A stretch of DNA of 62,227 bases from Selenomonas sp. oral taxon 892 str. F0426 (GTDB taxonomy: Bacteria; Bacillota; Negativicutes; Selenomonadales; Selenomonadaceae), in assembly GCF_000468035.1 (NCBI RefSeq), contig NZ_KI260540.1, positions 138,649-200,875 on the forward strand, in the 5' to 3' direction. A program made the translations under genes and the position numbers. The number at the start of each line of letters is the position of its first letter. Within the stretch, counting starts at the first letter, position 1. This document shows, one piece after another, positions 1 through 8,206 of this stretch. Below the pieces are notes generated by a model. That model did not search any database. It was given only the letters and a program-made list of their open reading frames with translations, and was not told the DNA's origin.

Positions 1-1
1 C

Positions 2-631
2 CAGTCCATGTACGTCCCCTTCTGGCTGTTCGACGCACATGTGAACGTCGATGCAAATTTCAATGCGGAGCTCACGAACACCCGCGAAACAACGAATGAG
101 ACCGTCACCGAAATATCCCACTACCGCTGCGAGCGCAGCGGCGAGATGACGTTCCACGGGATCCCCGTCGATGCCAGCAAGCGCATGGACGACTCCTTCA
201 TGGACAGCATCGAGCCATTTGACTACAAGGATCTCGTTCCCTTCTCCGCCGCATATTTCACAGGACACCTCGCGGACAAGTACGATGTCGATGTGAAGGA
301 GTCCCTGCCGCGTGCCGACAGCCGTCTCGCAGAGAGCGCCTCCTGGGTGCTCGCCACCAGCGTCAAGAACTACACCAACGTCACCCCCGAGGGCGCGCCG
401 CTGATCCATAAGGAAGAGGGAAATGTTCGCTATGCGATGCTGCCCGTCTGGATCCTTACCACGAATTACAAGGGAAAGCCGTACACATTCATGATGAACG
501 GACAGACCGGCAAAGTCGTCAGCTCCTCACTGCCGCGGGACGAGTTCAAGGAACGCTATTACCCCCTCGTGCCCGCTGTCCTCGTCTTTCTCATCACCTG
601 CTGGATCGGGTGGCTGATCTTGGACTGGTAG
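2..631 (+). CDS. C-terminal part of a membrane protein of unknown function (5' end outside window)
   Basis: The reading frame is open to the left edge, with codons for Gln and Ser before the first ATG at position 8 and no ribosome site there, so this is the 3' part of a longer gene. About 207 residues are visible: a soluble region with several aromatic residues and one strongly hydrophobic segment near the C-terminus (about residues 185-205), ending in WLILDW. It lies 12 bp before a TPM-domain gene on the same strand, so the two are probably co-transcribed. Proteins that accompany TPM-domain proteins in Firmicutes often begin with a zinc ribbon, but that part would be outside the window and this is only an inference. 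No enzymatic motif is recognised. Confidence 0.7.
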   Translation, partial: QSMYVPFWLFDAHVNVDANFNAELTNTRETTNETVTEISHYRCERSGEMTFHGIPVDASKRMDDSFMDSIEPFDYKDLVPFSAAYFTGHLADKYDVDVKESLPRADSRLAESASWVLATSVKNYTNVTPEGAPLIHKEEGNVRYAMLPVWILTTNYKGKPYTFMMNGQTGKVVSSSLPRDEFKERYYPLVPAVLVFLITCWIGWLILDW

Positions 632-643
632 GAGGTACGGCAC

Positions 644-1960
644 ATGATGAACGAAATGAAACACGGACGTAGTGCACTTCTCGCGCTGCTCCTCCTCTGC
701 CTCAGCCTCCTCGCCCTCACCCTGCCGCAAAAGGCAATGGCAGCGCCGGAGGTACCGGGACTCAGAGAGTCCTGCGTCATCGACGAGATCCACATCCTCA
801 CGAATGCAGAGATGATGCGGCTCGACGCGAAACTCAAGAAGATTGAGGACGCACACCACATCCGCATCCTCGCGGCAACGGTCAAGGACTGGAAGGACAA
901 GCCGCTCGAACCGCTCGCGCGGCAGATGATCGCCAGCGATCTTGCCGCTGGCGGCGAGAACGGTGCCATTCTCCTCCTCCTCGCACCGGAGAACAGGAAC
1001 TACTACCTCATCACCGATGGAAAGATGCGCACACGCATCTCTGATGAGGGACTCGAACACCTCACGGAGAAATTCCTGCCTGCCCTCAAAGAAATCCGAT
1101 ATGCAGACGCATGCAATGCATACGCTGCGACCGTCGATGAGATCCTAACCTACTACGAGCGGGAGCAGCGCCCCTTCACCAGAGCGGGCGTCCTCAGCGC
1201 AGTCGCTGCCGCCGTGGCGCGCGGAGGCGCGGATGCCGCCCCCATCGGAGCGGTGCGCGTCATGGACGAGGCGGATCTCCTCACCGATGCAGAGGAGCAG
1301 GCACTCGATGCCAGCATCGCCGCGTTTGAAAAAGCACACGGCGTACGCATCCTCGTCGGCAACGTCAAGGACACGCACGGGCAAGTCCTCGGCAAGATCG
1401 CAAACGCGGCCGTCGATCGGATCATGGATGGCGGTGCGAACGGCACGATCGTCTTCCTCCTCGCGCCGAAAGACCGTGATTTCTACGTCTCCACCGACAA
1501 CAAGATGCGCCAGCGCATCACCGATGAATACGGCATCGAGTACCTCGCAGACAGCTTCGTCCCCGATCTCAAGGACAACGAATACGGCAAGGCATACACC
1601 GCATTTGCCGCCACCGTGGACGAGATGCTGACCTACTACGAGAAGGAGGGCAAACCGTACATCCCTCTCGATCCATGGGCGATCGTCGGGATTCTCGGCA
1701 CGGCTCTTCTCCTCGCAGCGCTCGTCCACGGTTCGATTTCCTCCTACCTTGAGGAGGGGATGGATACCACCGAGCACGCCTCCGAGGCGGATGACTACCT
1801 CTCATACACGAGCGTCCGCATCACACACAGCAAGGACACCCATATCCGCACCTCAGAATCCCGGCGGGCGAAATATGAGCCAAAACCCTCGTCCTCCGGT
1901 TCCCACATCACCTCTTCCAGCAGTGACAGCGATCACGGCGGTGGCGGTGGGAAATATTAG
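644..1960 (+). CDS. Exported protein with two tandem TPM (YgcG-type) domains
   Basis: The start ATG follows GGAGGT closely. Residues 1-33 form a signal peptide ending near AMAAPE. Two homologous domains follow, about residues 40-165 and 205-330. Each has the TPM-family pattern of an 'L(T)..E...L(D/L)..' helix, a hydrophobic strand (GAILLLLAP and GTIVFLLAP), and an ending of the type 'TVDE(I/M)LTYYE'. A transmembrane helix lies near residue 350. The tail is Ser-rich and ends in GGGGGKY, typical of YgcG relatives. TPM domains occur in membrane-anchored proteins of poorly known role, and some plant members are acid phosphatases. The duplication inside one chain is less usual. The protein is probably surface-facing and made together with the preceding membrane protein. 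Confidence 0.85.
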   Translation: MMNEMKHGRSALLALLLLCLSLLALTLPQKAMAAPEVPGLRESCVIDEIHILTNAEMMRLDAKLKKIEDAHHIRILAATVKDWKDKPLEPLARQMIASDLAAGGENGAILLLLAPENRNYYLITDGKMRTRISDEGLEHLTEKFLPALKEIRYADACNAYAATVDEILTYYEREQRPFTRAGVLSAVAAAVARGGADAAPIGAVRVMDEADLLTDAEEQALDASIAAFEKAHGVRILVGNVKDTHGQVLGKIANAAVDRIMDGGANGTIVFLLAPKDRDFYVSTDNKMRQRITDEYGIEYLADSFVPDLKDNEYGKAYTAFAATVDEMLTYYEKEGKPYIPLDPWAIVGILGTALLLAALVHGSISSYLEEGMDTTEHASEADDYLSYTSVRITHSKDTHIRTSESRRAKYEPKPSSSGSHITSSSSDSDHGGGGGKY

Positions 1961-1970
1961 GAAAGTCCCA

Positions 1971-2046
1971 GCCTCCCCCGTCGGTACGGGGGAGGGGGAC
2001 CGCGTAAGCGGTGGAAGGGGCGCTTGCAGCGATACCGCTGACATAA
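1971..2046 (+). repeat. Module A of the dispersed GC-rich composite repeat
   Basis: A hairpin core CCTCCCCCGT with its complement ACGGGGGAGG is followed by GGGACCGCGTAAGCGGT and AAGGGGCGCTTGCAGCGAT. The same sequence recurs at 5350-5424 (inverted), 18010-18083, 19411-19482 and 47929-47991, and its core also at 62179. It lies just downstream of the TPM gene and could act as an mRNA hairpin. It has no coding signal. Confidence 0.9.
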
Positions 2047-2099
2047 GGGCAAGGGTCGCCTTGAGCGTCTAGAAAAACTCTCACAAAGGAGCGATCATC

Positions 2100-2672
2100 A
2101 TGAAAACACGATTCCTCAGTCTTCTCTGCACTGCCCTCTTTGCCGCAGGCATCCTCCTCAGTGCGGCGACAGCATCTGCCCACGGTATGACCTATTGGGA
2201 GGCGACACTTGTTCTGGATGATACGGCTACGGGCGGACAGAATCAACTGGAACCGCGCAAATCCACACTCGGCGATGCCCGCAGGGCAGTCGTCCGCGCA
2301 GGACTTGCGGATGACTACCAGGAGAAAGACTCCTCAGGCGACGGCATGCGCTTCGTCACCTTTACCTTCAACGGTGCCGAGCCCTTCGTCTTCCGCGCCG
2401 TCACAGGAGCGAAGGACACGCGCGATGCGGGCGACCTCACCATAACGAGCTATGATGTCATGGGGCAGAGCGTCCGCACCCTCAGCGGACTCCGTGTCGG
2501 AAAGAGCTACGAGGACATCGAGGAGATGTACGGCGAACCCTCCTTCTCCGAGACAAACGAGGACGGGCTCACCGCCTGCACCTACGCATTTGACGACAAA
2601 GCCGCTACGCTCACCTTCGACATCGACGGCGCAGGGATCATTCAGGCAATCCACTTCCGCAGCGAGATCTGA
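2100..2672 (+). CDS. Exported protein of unknown function, possibly BamE-like
   Basis: The start is supported by AAAGGAG upstream. Residues 1-27 are a clear signal peptide with cleavage near ASAHG. The mature protein (about 163 residues) has no catalytic motif I recognise. Around residues 132-150 the segment LRVGKSYEDIEEMYGEP resembles the 'G.s...v...lG.P' signature of small periplasmic BamE/SmpA-like domains. That would suggest a protein-binding periplasmic module rather than an enzyme. This is a weak pattern match. It is followed by a strong rho-independent terminator and is probably transcribed alone or with the TPM gene upstream. Confidence 0.7.
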   Translation: MKTRFLSLLCTALFAAGILLSAATASAHGMTYWEATLVLDDTATGGQNQLEPRKSTLGDARRAVVRAGLADDYQEKDSSGDGMRFVTFTFNGAEPFVFRAVTGAKDTRDAGDLTITSYDVMGQSVRTLSGLRVGKSYEDIEEMYGEPSFSETNEDGLTACTYAFDDKAATLTFDIDGAGIIQAIHFRSEI

Positions 2673-2686
2673 GTATTTGTGCACAC

Positions 2687-2715
2687 AAAAAACCACCCGT
2701 AAAGGGTGGTTTTTC
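2687..2715 (+). terminator. Rho-independent terminator
   Basis: AACCACCC / GGGTGGTT stem with a short loop and a T run immediately after. It ends the transcript of the 2100-2672 gene. Confidence 0.9.
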
Positions 2716-2751
2716 TATGTGGAAGAACATATCTGATTTTCTCCACAGGAT

Positions 2752-2955
2752 TCACGGGAGATAGCGTACTCGTCCATCAGGAAGCCTGAAATAATGCGGC
2801 TGCGGCTCAGACAGCGTCCGTGGACGAAGACGCTTGTATAGAGAGCGTCCCATCCATTTGGTCAACATATAAAAAGCGGCAAGGATGCATAGGATCATCC
2901 CAGACCAAAGACAAAACACGATCAAAACGGCGACCAAATACAGAAAAGCAGCCAT
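2752..2955 (-). CDS. Small single-helix membrane protein of unknown function
   Basis: The start was chosen at the ATG encoding MAAFLYLV, because GGAGGAG lies seven bases upstream; an in-frame TTG five codons earlier overlaps this ribosome site. The 67-residue protein has one long hydrophobic stretch (about residues 3-31) and a basic C-terminal half with the pattern RSLYKRLRPR. It ends in GRVRYLP. No family is recognised. It stands alone between a terminator for the plus-strand gene and a gene-free stretch. Confidence 0.6.
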   Translation of the reverse strand: MAAFLYLVAVLIVFCLWSGMILCILAAFYMLTKWMGRSLYKRLRPRTLSEPQPHYFRLPDGRVRYLP

Positions 2956-2983
2956 GTTCGTCTCCTCCAATCTGACAATGCCC

Positions 2984-2999
2984 GATTCCTTAAGGAATC
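2984..2999. repeat. 16-bp perfect palindrome resembling two abutted MITE ends
   Basis: The sequence GATTCCTTAAGGAATC is a perfect dyad. Each half matches the outermost bases (GGAATC/GATTCC plus TTA) of the 161-bp element found at 18280 and 26831. It may be what is left after loss of such an element, or simply a short operator. The rest of 2956-3184 shows only a GGTCGCCC/GGGCGACA hairpin near 3136 and no convincing gene. Confidence 0.45.
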
Positions 3000-3184
3000 A
3001 AGGACGTTCGTCACGCCAGCAAAGCACTCCGCCCCTGTGTTCCTCCCGCATCATATCCATCGTTCACCCACACTCCCCTCCTAACGTTTTCGCCTTCATC
3101 TATGCTCATTCCAGCAAAACATCCATCGCCGCAGGTCGCCCAGCGGGCGACATTTTCTTTATCGGTATAGTAAAAAGTCTCACG

Positions 3185-3787
3185 TCACAGCACATCCATC
3201 CCCATCTCGTACAGGATTCCGTTCACCGTGTCGATATCGTAGCCCTCCATGATGCAGAACTCCATGACGAGATCGAATTTGCTTGCCGGCGAGATGCTGT
3301 ACCCCGCGCTCGCGAGGAGATCCCGTGCCTCGTCGATGTTCAGCCTGAGTGCAAAGATAAATGCATAGATGACCTTCGCGGACGGTGCCTGTCCGTTACG
3401 AATCTTGGAGAAATACTTGCGATCAACGCCCGCGCGCTTGTACGCCTCCGCATCGGTCATACCGCGCTCGCTGATGAGGCGCAGGAGGCGTTCGGAGAAA
3501 GTTTCTTTCGGCTTGTCGAGTTTGCTCTTGAGGCGCGAGAGAATGCCGTCCAGACCAACATGCAGACAGGGAGGCTGGACGCCTAATGCGCGGGGCTCTT
3601 CATGTACGCCGGGGCTGCGCGCAATGCCGTGCCGCTCGCGCACCTCCTCAAAGGGGCGCGGCGCAGGATGCTGCATCTTGCACTGTGCTTCCTCAATCAC
3701 GTCACCGACATCGAGCAGGTGCTCGGCGATATAGCGGCGAATCTTTGCAAGAAGCTCTGCAGATGGCGTTTTGTGCAGCGGTATCAT
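3185..3787 (-). CDS. Helix-turn-helix protein of the VWA-associated family
   Basis: About 200 residues. The N-terminal half is charged and poorly conserved. The C-terminal half carries a Cro-like HTH region (about residues 105-150: ERGMTDAEAYKRAGVDRKYF, then KIRNGQAPSAK) and then a helical domain containing SAGYSISPASKFDLVMEFC. This combination is widespread in Firmicutes as a short protein next to a VWA or macro-domain gene. The codon three residues into the longest frame was preferred because GAGAGGGG sits seven bases upstream of it. The gene lies downstream of, and on the same strand as, the VWA gene at 3982-4650, so they probably work as a pair. The target is unknown. Confidence 0.75.
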   Translation of the reverse strand: MIPLHKTPSAELLAKIRRYIAEHLLDVGDVIEEAQCKMQHPAPRPFEEVRERHGIARSPGVHEEPRALGVQPPCLHVGLDGILSRLKSKLDKPKETFSERLLRLISERGMTDAEAYKRAGVDRKYFSKIRNGQAPSAKVIYAFIFALRLNIDEARDLLASAGYSISPASKFDLVMEFCIMEGYDIDTVNGILYEMGMDVL

Positions 3788-3908
3788 GGACATGCCCCTC
3801 TCAGTTTCTTTTCATAAAATTTTAACACAGGGGTTTTGTCCCTGCAAGAGATTTGTTTTCATTGATTTACCACAGATACAACCGTCCTTGTTGATATTTG
3901 CGATATCG

Positions 3909-3972
3909 CAGCAAGCGCCCCCACCGGCTCACTTCGTTCGCCACCTCCCCCGCTGCAGCAGGGGAAGCTTTT
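3909..3972 (-). repeat. Module B of the dispersed composite repeat, diverged copy
   Basis: AGCGCCCCCACCGG, CACTTCGTTCGCCAC and CTCCCCCGCTGCAGCAGGGG match module B seen at 17936, 19357 and (inverted) 5441. This copy sits between two co-oriented minus-strand genes, so its hairpin may lie inside their shared transcript. Confidence 0.8.
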
Positions 3973-3981
3973 CGTTCTCGT

Positions 3982-4650
3982 TCAGCGGCGACCTCTCTTC
4001 TTCTTTGCGAGGTGCTTACCGATCTTCTCCGACCATCCGGTCGGCACTTCGCCCACCGCAGAAAATGCGCAGGTCATCTCCGCAAGCGACGCGAAGTTCT
4101 CGCGCACCCCCGCCGCGTCACAGGCAAACTCGACAGCATTCTCGGCGTGAATGCCAAGTCCGCCTGCGACCTGCACTGCGTCGATGTTCGCCCCCAAGAA
4201 GACGAACTCCCAACCCGCCTCCTTTTCCTGTTTCTTCACCATCGCACGCACCTGATCCGCCGTATAGCACGTGCTTGCGTTCTCCATGCCATCGGTGGTG
4301 ATGATGAACATGGTGCGTGCGGGACGATCCTCGGGGCGGGCGTACTTGTGCACGTTTTTGATGTGGTGGATCGCGCCGCCCATCGCATCGAGCAGAGCCG
4401 TTGAGCCGCGCGTGTAGTACTCCTTGTCCGTGAGCGTTGGCACCTCTGCGATCCGCACGCGGTCATGAATGACCGCGTCCTCATGGTCAAAGAGCACCGT
4501 CGAGACGAGCACATCCCCCCCGTTCCCTTTGTGCCGCGCGATCATGCCGTTGAATCCGCCGATGGTGTCGCTCTCCAGCCCCTCCATCGACCCGCTCCGA
4601 TCCAAGATGAATACGAGTTCCGTCTGTCCGTTCGTCTTTGCCTCTGCCAT
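3982..4650 (-). CDS. von Willebrand factor A domain protein
   Basis: 222 residues forming a single VWA domain. The metal-ion-dependent adhesion site is visible as DRSGSM at residues 17-22, with the later MIDAS residues in the RGSTALLDA region and TTDGMEN. A strong ribosome site (GAGGAGGAG) precedes the ATG. There is no signal peptide, so it acts in the cytoplasm. The lysine/arginine-rich end (KKKRGRR) is notable. Cytoplasmic VWA proteins usually bind partner proteins through a divalent cation. The HTH gene downstream on the same strand is the likely partner. The specific process is unknown. Confidence 0.88.
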   Translation of the reverse strand: MAEAKTNGQTELVFILDRSGSMEGLESDTIGGFNGMIARHKGNGGDVLVSTVLFDHEDAVIHDRVRIAEVPTLTDKEYYTRGSTALLDAMGGAIHHIKNVHKYARPEDRPARTMFIITTDGMENASTCYTADQVRAMVKKQEKEAGWEFVFLGANIDAVQVAGGLGIHAENAVEFACDAAGVRENFASLAEMTCAFSAVGEVPTGWSEKIGKHLAKKKRGRR

Positions 4651-4741
4651 GATGATCTCCTCCTCTATACTGTGTGACCTCTTCTATGGTGTCGAGTATA
4701 GCAGGGAAGCGAGGACGGGTGGTCGCATGACAGGCGACATT

Positions 4742-4769
4742 TTGAAAAAGGACACTTTTCTTCTATAAT
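4742..4769 (+). promoter_or_regulatory. Sigma-70 type promoter of ogt
   Basis: TTGAAA and TATAAT separated by 16 bp, about 25 bp upstream of the start codon with AGGAGG between. Confidence 0.65.
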
Positions 4770-4793
4770 AGAATAACAGCAGGAGGGATTCCA

Positions 4794-5282
4794 ATGATCT
4801 ACACAGCACACTACAATTCCCCGCTCGGCGGGATCACGCTTACGAGTGACGGCATGGCACTCACGGGGCTGTACTTCGATGGGGAGAGAGATTTCCCTGA
4901 TCTTTCGCCAGGGCGCAAAAAAGACCTCCCCCTGTTCGGAGATGTCATGCGGTGGCTCGATCTGTATTTCGACGGCAAGGAGCCAGACTTCAGCCCTGCG
5001 CTCAATCCCACAGGCACGGCGTTTCAGATGTCGGTATGGGCGATCCTGCGGACAATCCCATACGGGGAGACGACGAACTATGGGGCGATCGCGAAACGTC
5101 TTGAGAAAAAGACAGGAAAACGTATGTCGGCGCAGGCGGTCGGCGGCGCGGTCGGGCGCAATCCGATCTCGATCATCGTCCCCTGCCATAGGGTGATCGG
5201 CGCAAACGGCAGCCTCACGGGCTATGCGGGCGGACTGGACAAAAAGGAGTATTTGCTAGAACTCGAAGGAGCAATCGACTAA
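4794..5282 (+). CDS. ogt: Methylated-DNA--[protein]-cysteine S-methyltransferase
   Basis: 162 residues, the usual size of a short Ogt. It repairs O6-alkylguanine by irreversible transfer of the alkyl group to its own cysteine. The active-site motif PCHRV has its cysteine at residue 131. The preceding helix-turn-helix (IPYGETTNYGAIA), the Asn hinge (GRNP) and the substrate-pocket segment NGSLTGYAGG are all intact. AGGAGG lies upstream of the ATG and a good promoter precedes it. The protein is cytoplasmic and single-use. It is monocistronic and followed by a hairpin terminator that belongs to the composite repeat. Confidence 0.96.
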   Translation: MIYTAHYNSPLGGITLTSDGMALTGLYFDGERDFPDLSPGRKKDLPLFGDVMRWLDLYFDGKEPDFSPALNPTGTAFQMSVWAILRTIPYGETTNYGAIAKRLEKKTGKRMSAQAVGGAVGRNPISIIVPCHRVIGANGSLTGYAGGLDKKEYLLELEGAID

Positions 5283-5299
5283 ATCCCCCACACAAGAAA

Positions 5300-5510
5300 G
5301 GGGGTGTTGCATGAAGCCAAAAACTTCGTGCAACACCCCTTATCCATTATGTCAGCGATATCGTTACAAGCGCCCCTTCCACCGCTTACGCGGTCCCCCT
5401 CCCCCGTGTCTCACGGGGGAGGCTAGGATTATGGTATCTTAGCTTCCCCCGTCACAACGGGGGAAGTGGCGAGCACAGCGAGCCGATAGGGGCGTTCGTG
5501 CAACACCCCC
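5300..5510. repeat. Complete composite repeat with terminal inverted repeats (211 bp)
   Basis: The order is a terminal hairpin (5300-5339, GGGGTGTTGCA paired with TGCAACACCCC, followed by TTAT and usable as the ogt terminator), then module A inverted (5350-5424), a linker GGATTATGGTATCTT, module B inverted (5441-5495), and a final TTCGTGCAACACCCCC. The two ends are inverted repeats of each other. The copy at 17921-18130 has the same parts in opposite orientation. No protein is encoded. The repeat fills the intergenic region between ogt and the thioesterase gene. Confidence 0.85.
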
Positions 5511-5540
5511 TTTTCGTTTACAATATACGAAGTGCTGTTT

Positions 5541-6104
5541 TTACTTCTTCGCTTCGTTCGGCGTGTGCGCTTCGTTCGCCGCCGTGGTCTGCTGCGCAAT
5601 GGCCTCACAGACGCAGCCGCCCGCAGGTGTGACAGTGCGGCGCTTGCGTGCCTTGTGCTCTGCGTAGCGGCGCTTGCCCTCCTCGAACGCGGCACGCGCC
5701 TCCTCGGTATCGAGCGTGAGCGGCGGCACGGACTTCGGACGTGCATTGCGGTCGAGTGCAACCATGGTAAAGTACGCCGAGAGCGCGAGCTGCGGATCGC
5801 CGCCGTCGTCCAGATCCTCGACGATGACGTTGACCGCAACCTCCATCGAGCTGTGCCCGACGTAGACGATGTCTGCCGTTACAACGACGAGATCGCCGAT
5901 GCGGATCGGCAGATGGAACTCCAGCTCATCCACGCGCGCCGTGACCACGTTCGAACGCGCATAGCGCCGCGCCGCCGCATACGCCGCCGAGTCCATCAGC
6001 TTCATAATCTCGCCGCCGTGCACATTCCCGTTCGGGTTCGTCTGACTCGGCATCATGACCTCACTGATGACAATGCGGCTGCCCTTCATCTTACATTCCT
6101 TCAT
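5541..6104 (-). CDS. Hotdog-fold acyl-CoA thioesterase (YciA/BACH type)
   Basis: 187 residues. It hydrolyses acyl-CoA to free acid and CoA in the cytoplasm. The hotdog signature is visible: TNPNGNVHGGEIMKLMD at residues 22-38 supplies the catalytic Asn/Asp region, followed by strands containing ARVDELEFHLPIRIGD and VAVNVIVED. The C-terminal 50 residues are charged and ragged (EEGKRRYAEHKARKRR) and extend beyond the catalytic domain. The start was selected because GGAGG stands six bases upstream. The chain-length preference cannot be read from the sequence. It stands alone, divergent from the DXS-like genes. Confidence 0.88.
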   Translation of the reverse strand: MKECKMKGSRIVISEVMMPSQTNPNGNVHGGEIMKLMDSAAYAAARRYARSNVVTARVDELEFHLPIRIGDLVVVTADIVYVGHSSMEVAVNVIVEDLDDGGDPQLALSAYFTMVALDRNARPKSVPPLTLDTEEARAAFEEGKRRYAEHKARKRRTVTPAGGCVCEAIAQQTTAANEAHTPNEAKK

Positions 6105-6193
6105 ATGTATCCTCCATCAAAATTTCTGTCACAGTTTCGGCGTTTACTTTACCACTGCTCTCTGAAAATAATCCGTTGCATTTGCTACGCTCC

Positions 6194-6224
6194 TTGACAT
6201 TCATGTACATTTCGGTGATATAAT
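6194..6224 (+). promoter_or_regulatory. Promoter of the first DXS-like gene
   Basis: Perfect consensus hexamers TTGACA and TATAAT with a longer than usual 19-bp spacer. The start codon at 6261 follows after AAAGGGGGA. Confidence 0.6.
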
Positions 6225-6260
6225 TCGCTCAGGGAAATGATCTTGCAAAGGGGGATTTCT

Positions 6261-8015
6261 ATGTATTTGGAAACGATCACATCGCCCGCCGACATCAAGG
6301 GCTATACGGCGGAGCAGCGCAGAGTGCTCGCACAGGAAATGCGCGACGCACTCCTAAAGCGTGCAAGCATTCACGGCGGGCATTTCGGTCCGGACTTCGG
6401 CATCATTGAGGCGGTCATTGCACTGCACACGGTCTTTGACTCGCCGACGGACAAGATCATCTATGACGTATCGCACCAGTGCTACCCGCACAAGATGCTG
6501 ACGGGACGCGTGGAGGCGTACATCAACGAGGCGCAGTACGACGAGGTGTCGGGCTATACGAATCCGGAGGAAAGCCCGCACGACTTCTTCAACATCGGCC
6601 ACACGTCGACCTCGATCAGTCTCGCCTCGGGTCTTGCAAAGGCGCGGGATCTCGCGGGGCGCAGGGAGAACATCATCGCCCTGATCGGCGACGGCTCCAT
6701 GTCGGGCGGCGAGGCACTTGAGGGGCTGAACGTCGTCGGTGAGATGGAGACGAACTTCATCATTGTATTCAACGACAACGGGCATTCCATCGCAGAGAAC
6801 CACGGCGGGATGTACCGCACGTTCAAGGAGCTGCGCGAGACAAACGGCGCAGCGGAGGACAACCTCTTCCGCGCGATGGGACTCGACTACCGCTATGTGG
6901 CGGACGGCAACGACTGCGAGGCACTGATTGCGGCGTTCTCTGCGGTCAAGAACAGTACAAAGCCCGTCGTTGTGCATATCGTCACGCAGAAGGGCAAGGG
7001 CTACCAGTTTGCCGAGGAGGATCCCGAGACCTGGCACTATCGTATGCCATTCGACATGGAAACGGGCGCGCTGAAACATCCATACACGGATCCATATCAG
7101 GAGGCGACAAAGGCCTTCCTCAAGGAACAGACGCGGACAAATCCGAACATCGTCTTTCTCGCGGCGGGTACGATGGGCGCCATCGGACTCTCCCCCAAGG
7201 ATCGCACGGAACTCGGCAGTCAGTACGTCGACGTGGGCATCGCCGAGGAGCACGCGGTCGCGATGGCATCGGGACTCGCACGCGGCGGCGCGCGCCCGAT
7301 CTTCGGCACGTACAGCACATTCTTCCAGCGCGTCTACGATCAGATGGCGCAGGATGTCGCTGTCAACAACAGCCCCGCCGTCTTTCTCTCCGTCGGCGCG
7401 TCCATCTACTATATGAACGATGTGACGCACCTCGGCTTCTTCGACATCCCGATCTTCGCGAACATTCCGAACCTCGTATTCCTCGCACCCGCAAGCCTCC
7501 CGGAGTATGAGGCCGTGCTGCGCTGGTCGGTGGAGCAGACGCGCCATCCCGTCATGATCCGCATGCCGGTCGGCGGCTATGAGGAAAGCCCCTATCCCGT
7601 GCGCACAGACTACAGTGCGCTGAACAAATATCAGGTCGTGCAGGAGGGCGCAGATGTCGCCCTCATCGGTGCGGGCAACTTTGCCGCGCTTGCGGGCGCT
7701 GCCGCCGCACAGCTTGAGGCAGAGGGGATCAAGGCGACCGTCGTGAGTCCGATCTTTCTCTCGGGTCTCGACACCGCCCTCCTTGACCGCCTCAAGGAAA
7801 AGCACCGCCTCATCCTCACGCTCGAGGACGGCATCCTCGACGGCGGCTTCGGGCAGAAGGTCGCGGCATTCTACGGCATGGACGCAGCCGTCCGCGTGCG
7901 CTGCTACGGACTCTCGAAGGAGTTCCACGACCGCTACGACGCCGCCGAGCTTGCGCGCGAGCACCACCTCACCGCCGACCAGATCGCCGCGGATACGCTG
8001 GCGACACTGCGGTGA
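6261..8015 (+). CDS. 1-deoxy-D-xylulose-5-phosphate synthase-like transketolase-fold enzyme, copy 1
   Basis: 584 residues, somewhat shorter than typical DXS (about 620). The order is a thiamine-pyrophosphate domain (GHFGPDFG, then GDGSMSGGEALEGLN as the GDG...N motif), a pyrimidine domain with the conserved Glu in VGIAEEHAVAMASGLARGG, and a C-terminal transketolase domain. The segment that in DXS reads like GADG.THQG..D is replaced by MNDVTHLGFFDI, and the usual YDQ..HDVA is YDQMAQDVA. Catalysis as a true DXS is therefore uncertain. The ATG at 6261 was preferred over one at 6237 because AAAGGGGGA stands before it. A second copy of similar sequence follows at 8207. It could make DXP for isoprenoids and thiamine, or condense another 2-keto acid and aldehyde. 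Confidence 0.8.
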   Translation: MYLETITSPADIKGYTAEQRRVLAQEMRDALLKRASIHGGHFGPDFGIIEAVIALHTVFDSPTDKIIYDVSHQCYPHKMLTGRVEAYINEAQYDEVSGYTNPEESPHDFFNIGHTSTSISLASGLAKARDLAGRRENIIALIGDGSMSGGEALEGLNVVGEMETNFIIVFNDNGHSIAENHGGMYRTFKELRETNGAAEDNLFRAMGLDYRYVADGNDCEALIAAFSAVKNSTKPVVVHIVTQKGKGYQFAEEDPETWHYRMPFDMETGALKHPYTDPYQEATKAFLKEQTRTNPNIVFLAAGTMGAIGLSPKDRTELGSQYVDVGIAEEHAVAMASGLARGGARPIFGTYSTFFQRVYDQMAQDVAVNNSPAVFLSVGASIYYMNDVTHLGFFDIPIFANIPNLVFLAPASLPEYEAVLRWSVEQTRHPVMIRMPVGGYEESPYPVRTDYSALNKYQVVQEGADVALIGAGNFAALAGAAAAQLEAEGIKATVVSPIFLSGLDTALLDRLKEKHRLILTLEDGILDGGFGQKVAAFYGMDAAVRVRCYGLSKEFHDRYDAAELAREHHLTADQIAADTLATLR

Positions 8016-8059
8016 TACGCGCTGAATGAATTGCGCCCCACATCGAATAATACCTGTAC

Positions 8060-8092
8060 AACGCCTCGGAGATATGTTCCGAGGCGTTTTGC
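8060..8092 (+). terminator. Rho-independent terminator after DXS-like copy 1
   Basis: AACGCCTCGGA and TCCGAGGCGTT form the stem, with TTTTG following. It separates the two paralogues transcriptionally, so copy 2 probably has its own promoter. A TATAAT occurs at 8157-8162, although no good -35 is seen. Confidence 0.85.
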
Positions 8093-8206
8093 TTTCTGTT
8101 CTGTCTGGAAAATAACTAAAATTTATCCGATCGTGCTATTTTCTCAGAATTTATGCTATAATGAGAACGGTTCATTCACAAATGTCAACCTAGGAGGGCA
8201 TCCGCC

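Noticed and set aside
6354-7967. Long minus-strand open frame opposite the first DXS-like gene
   Set aside because: It has Arg/Val/His-rich low-quality composition, no ribosome site and lies fully antisense to a clear gene. It is an artefact of high GC at third codon positions. The same applies to 8387-10045 (minus).
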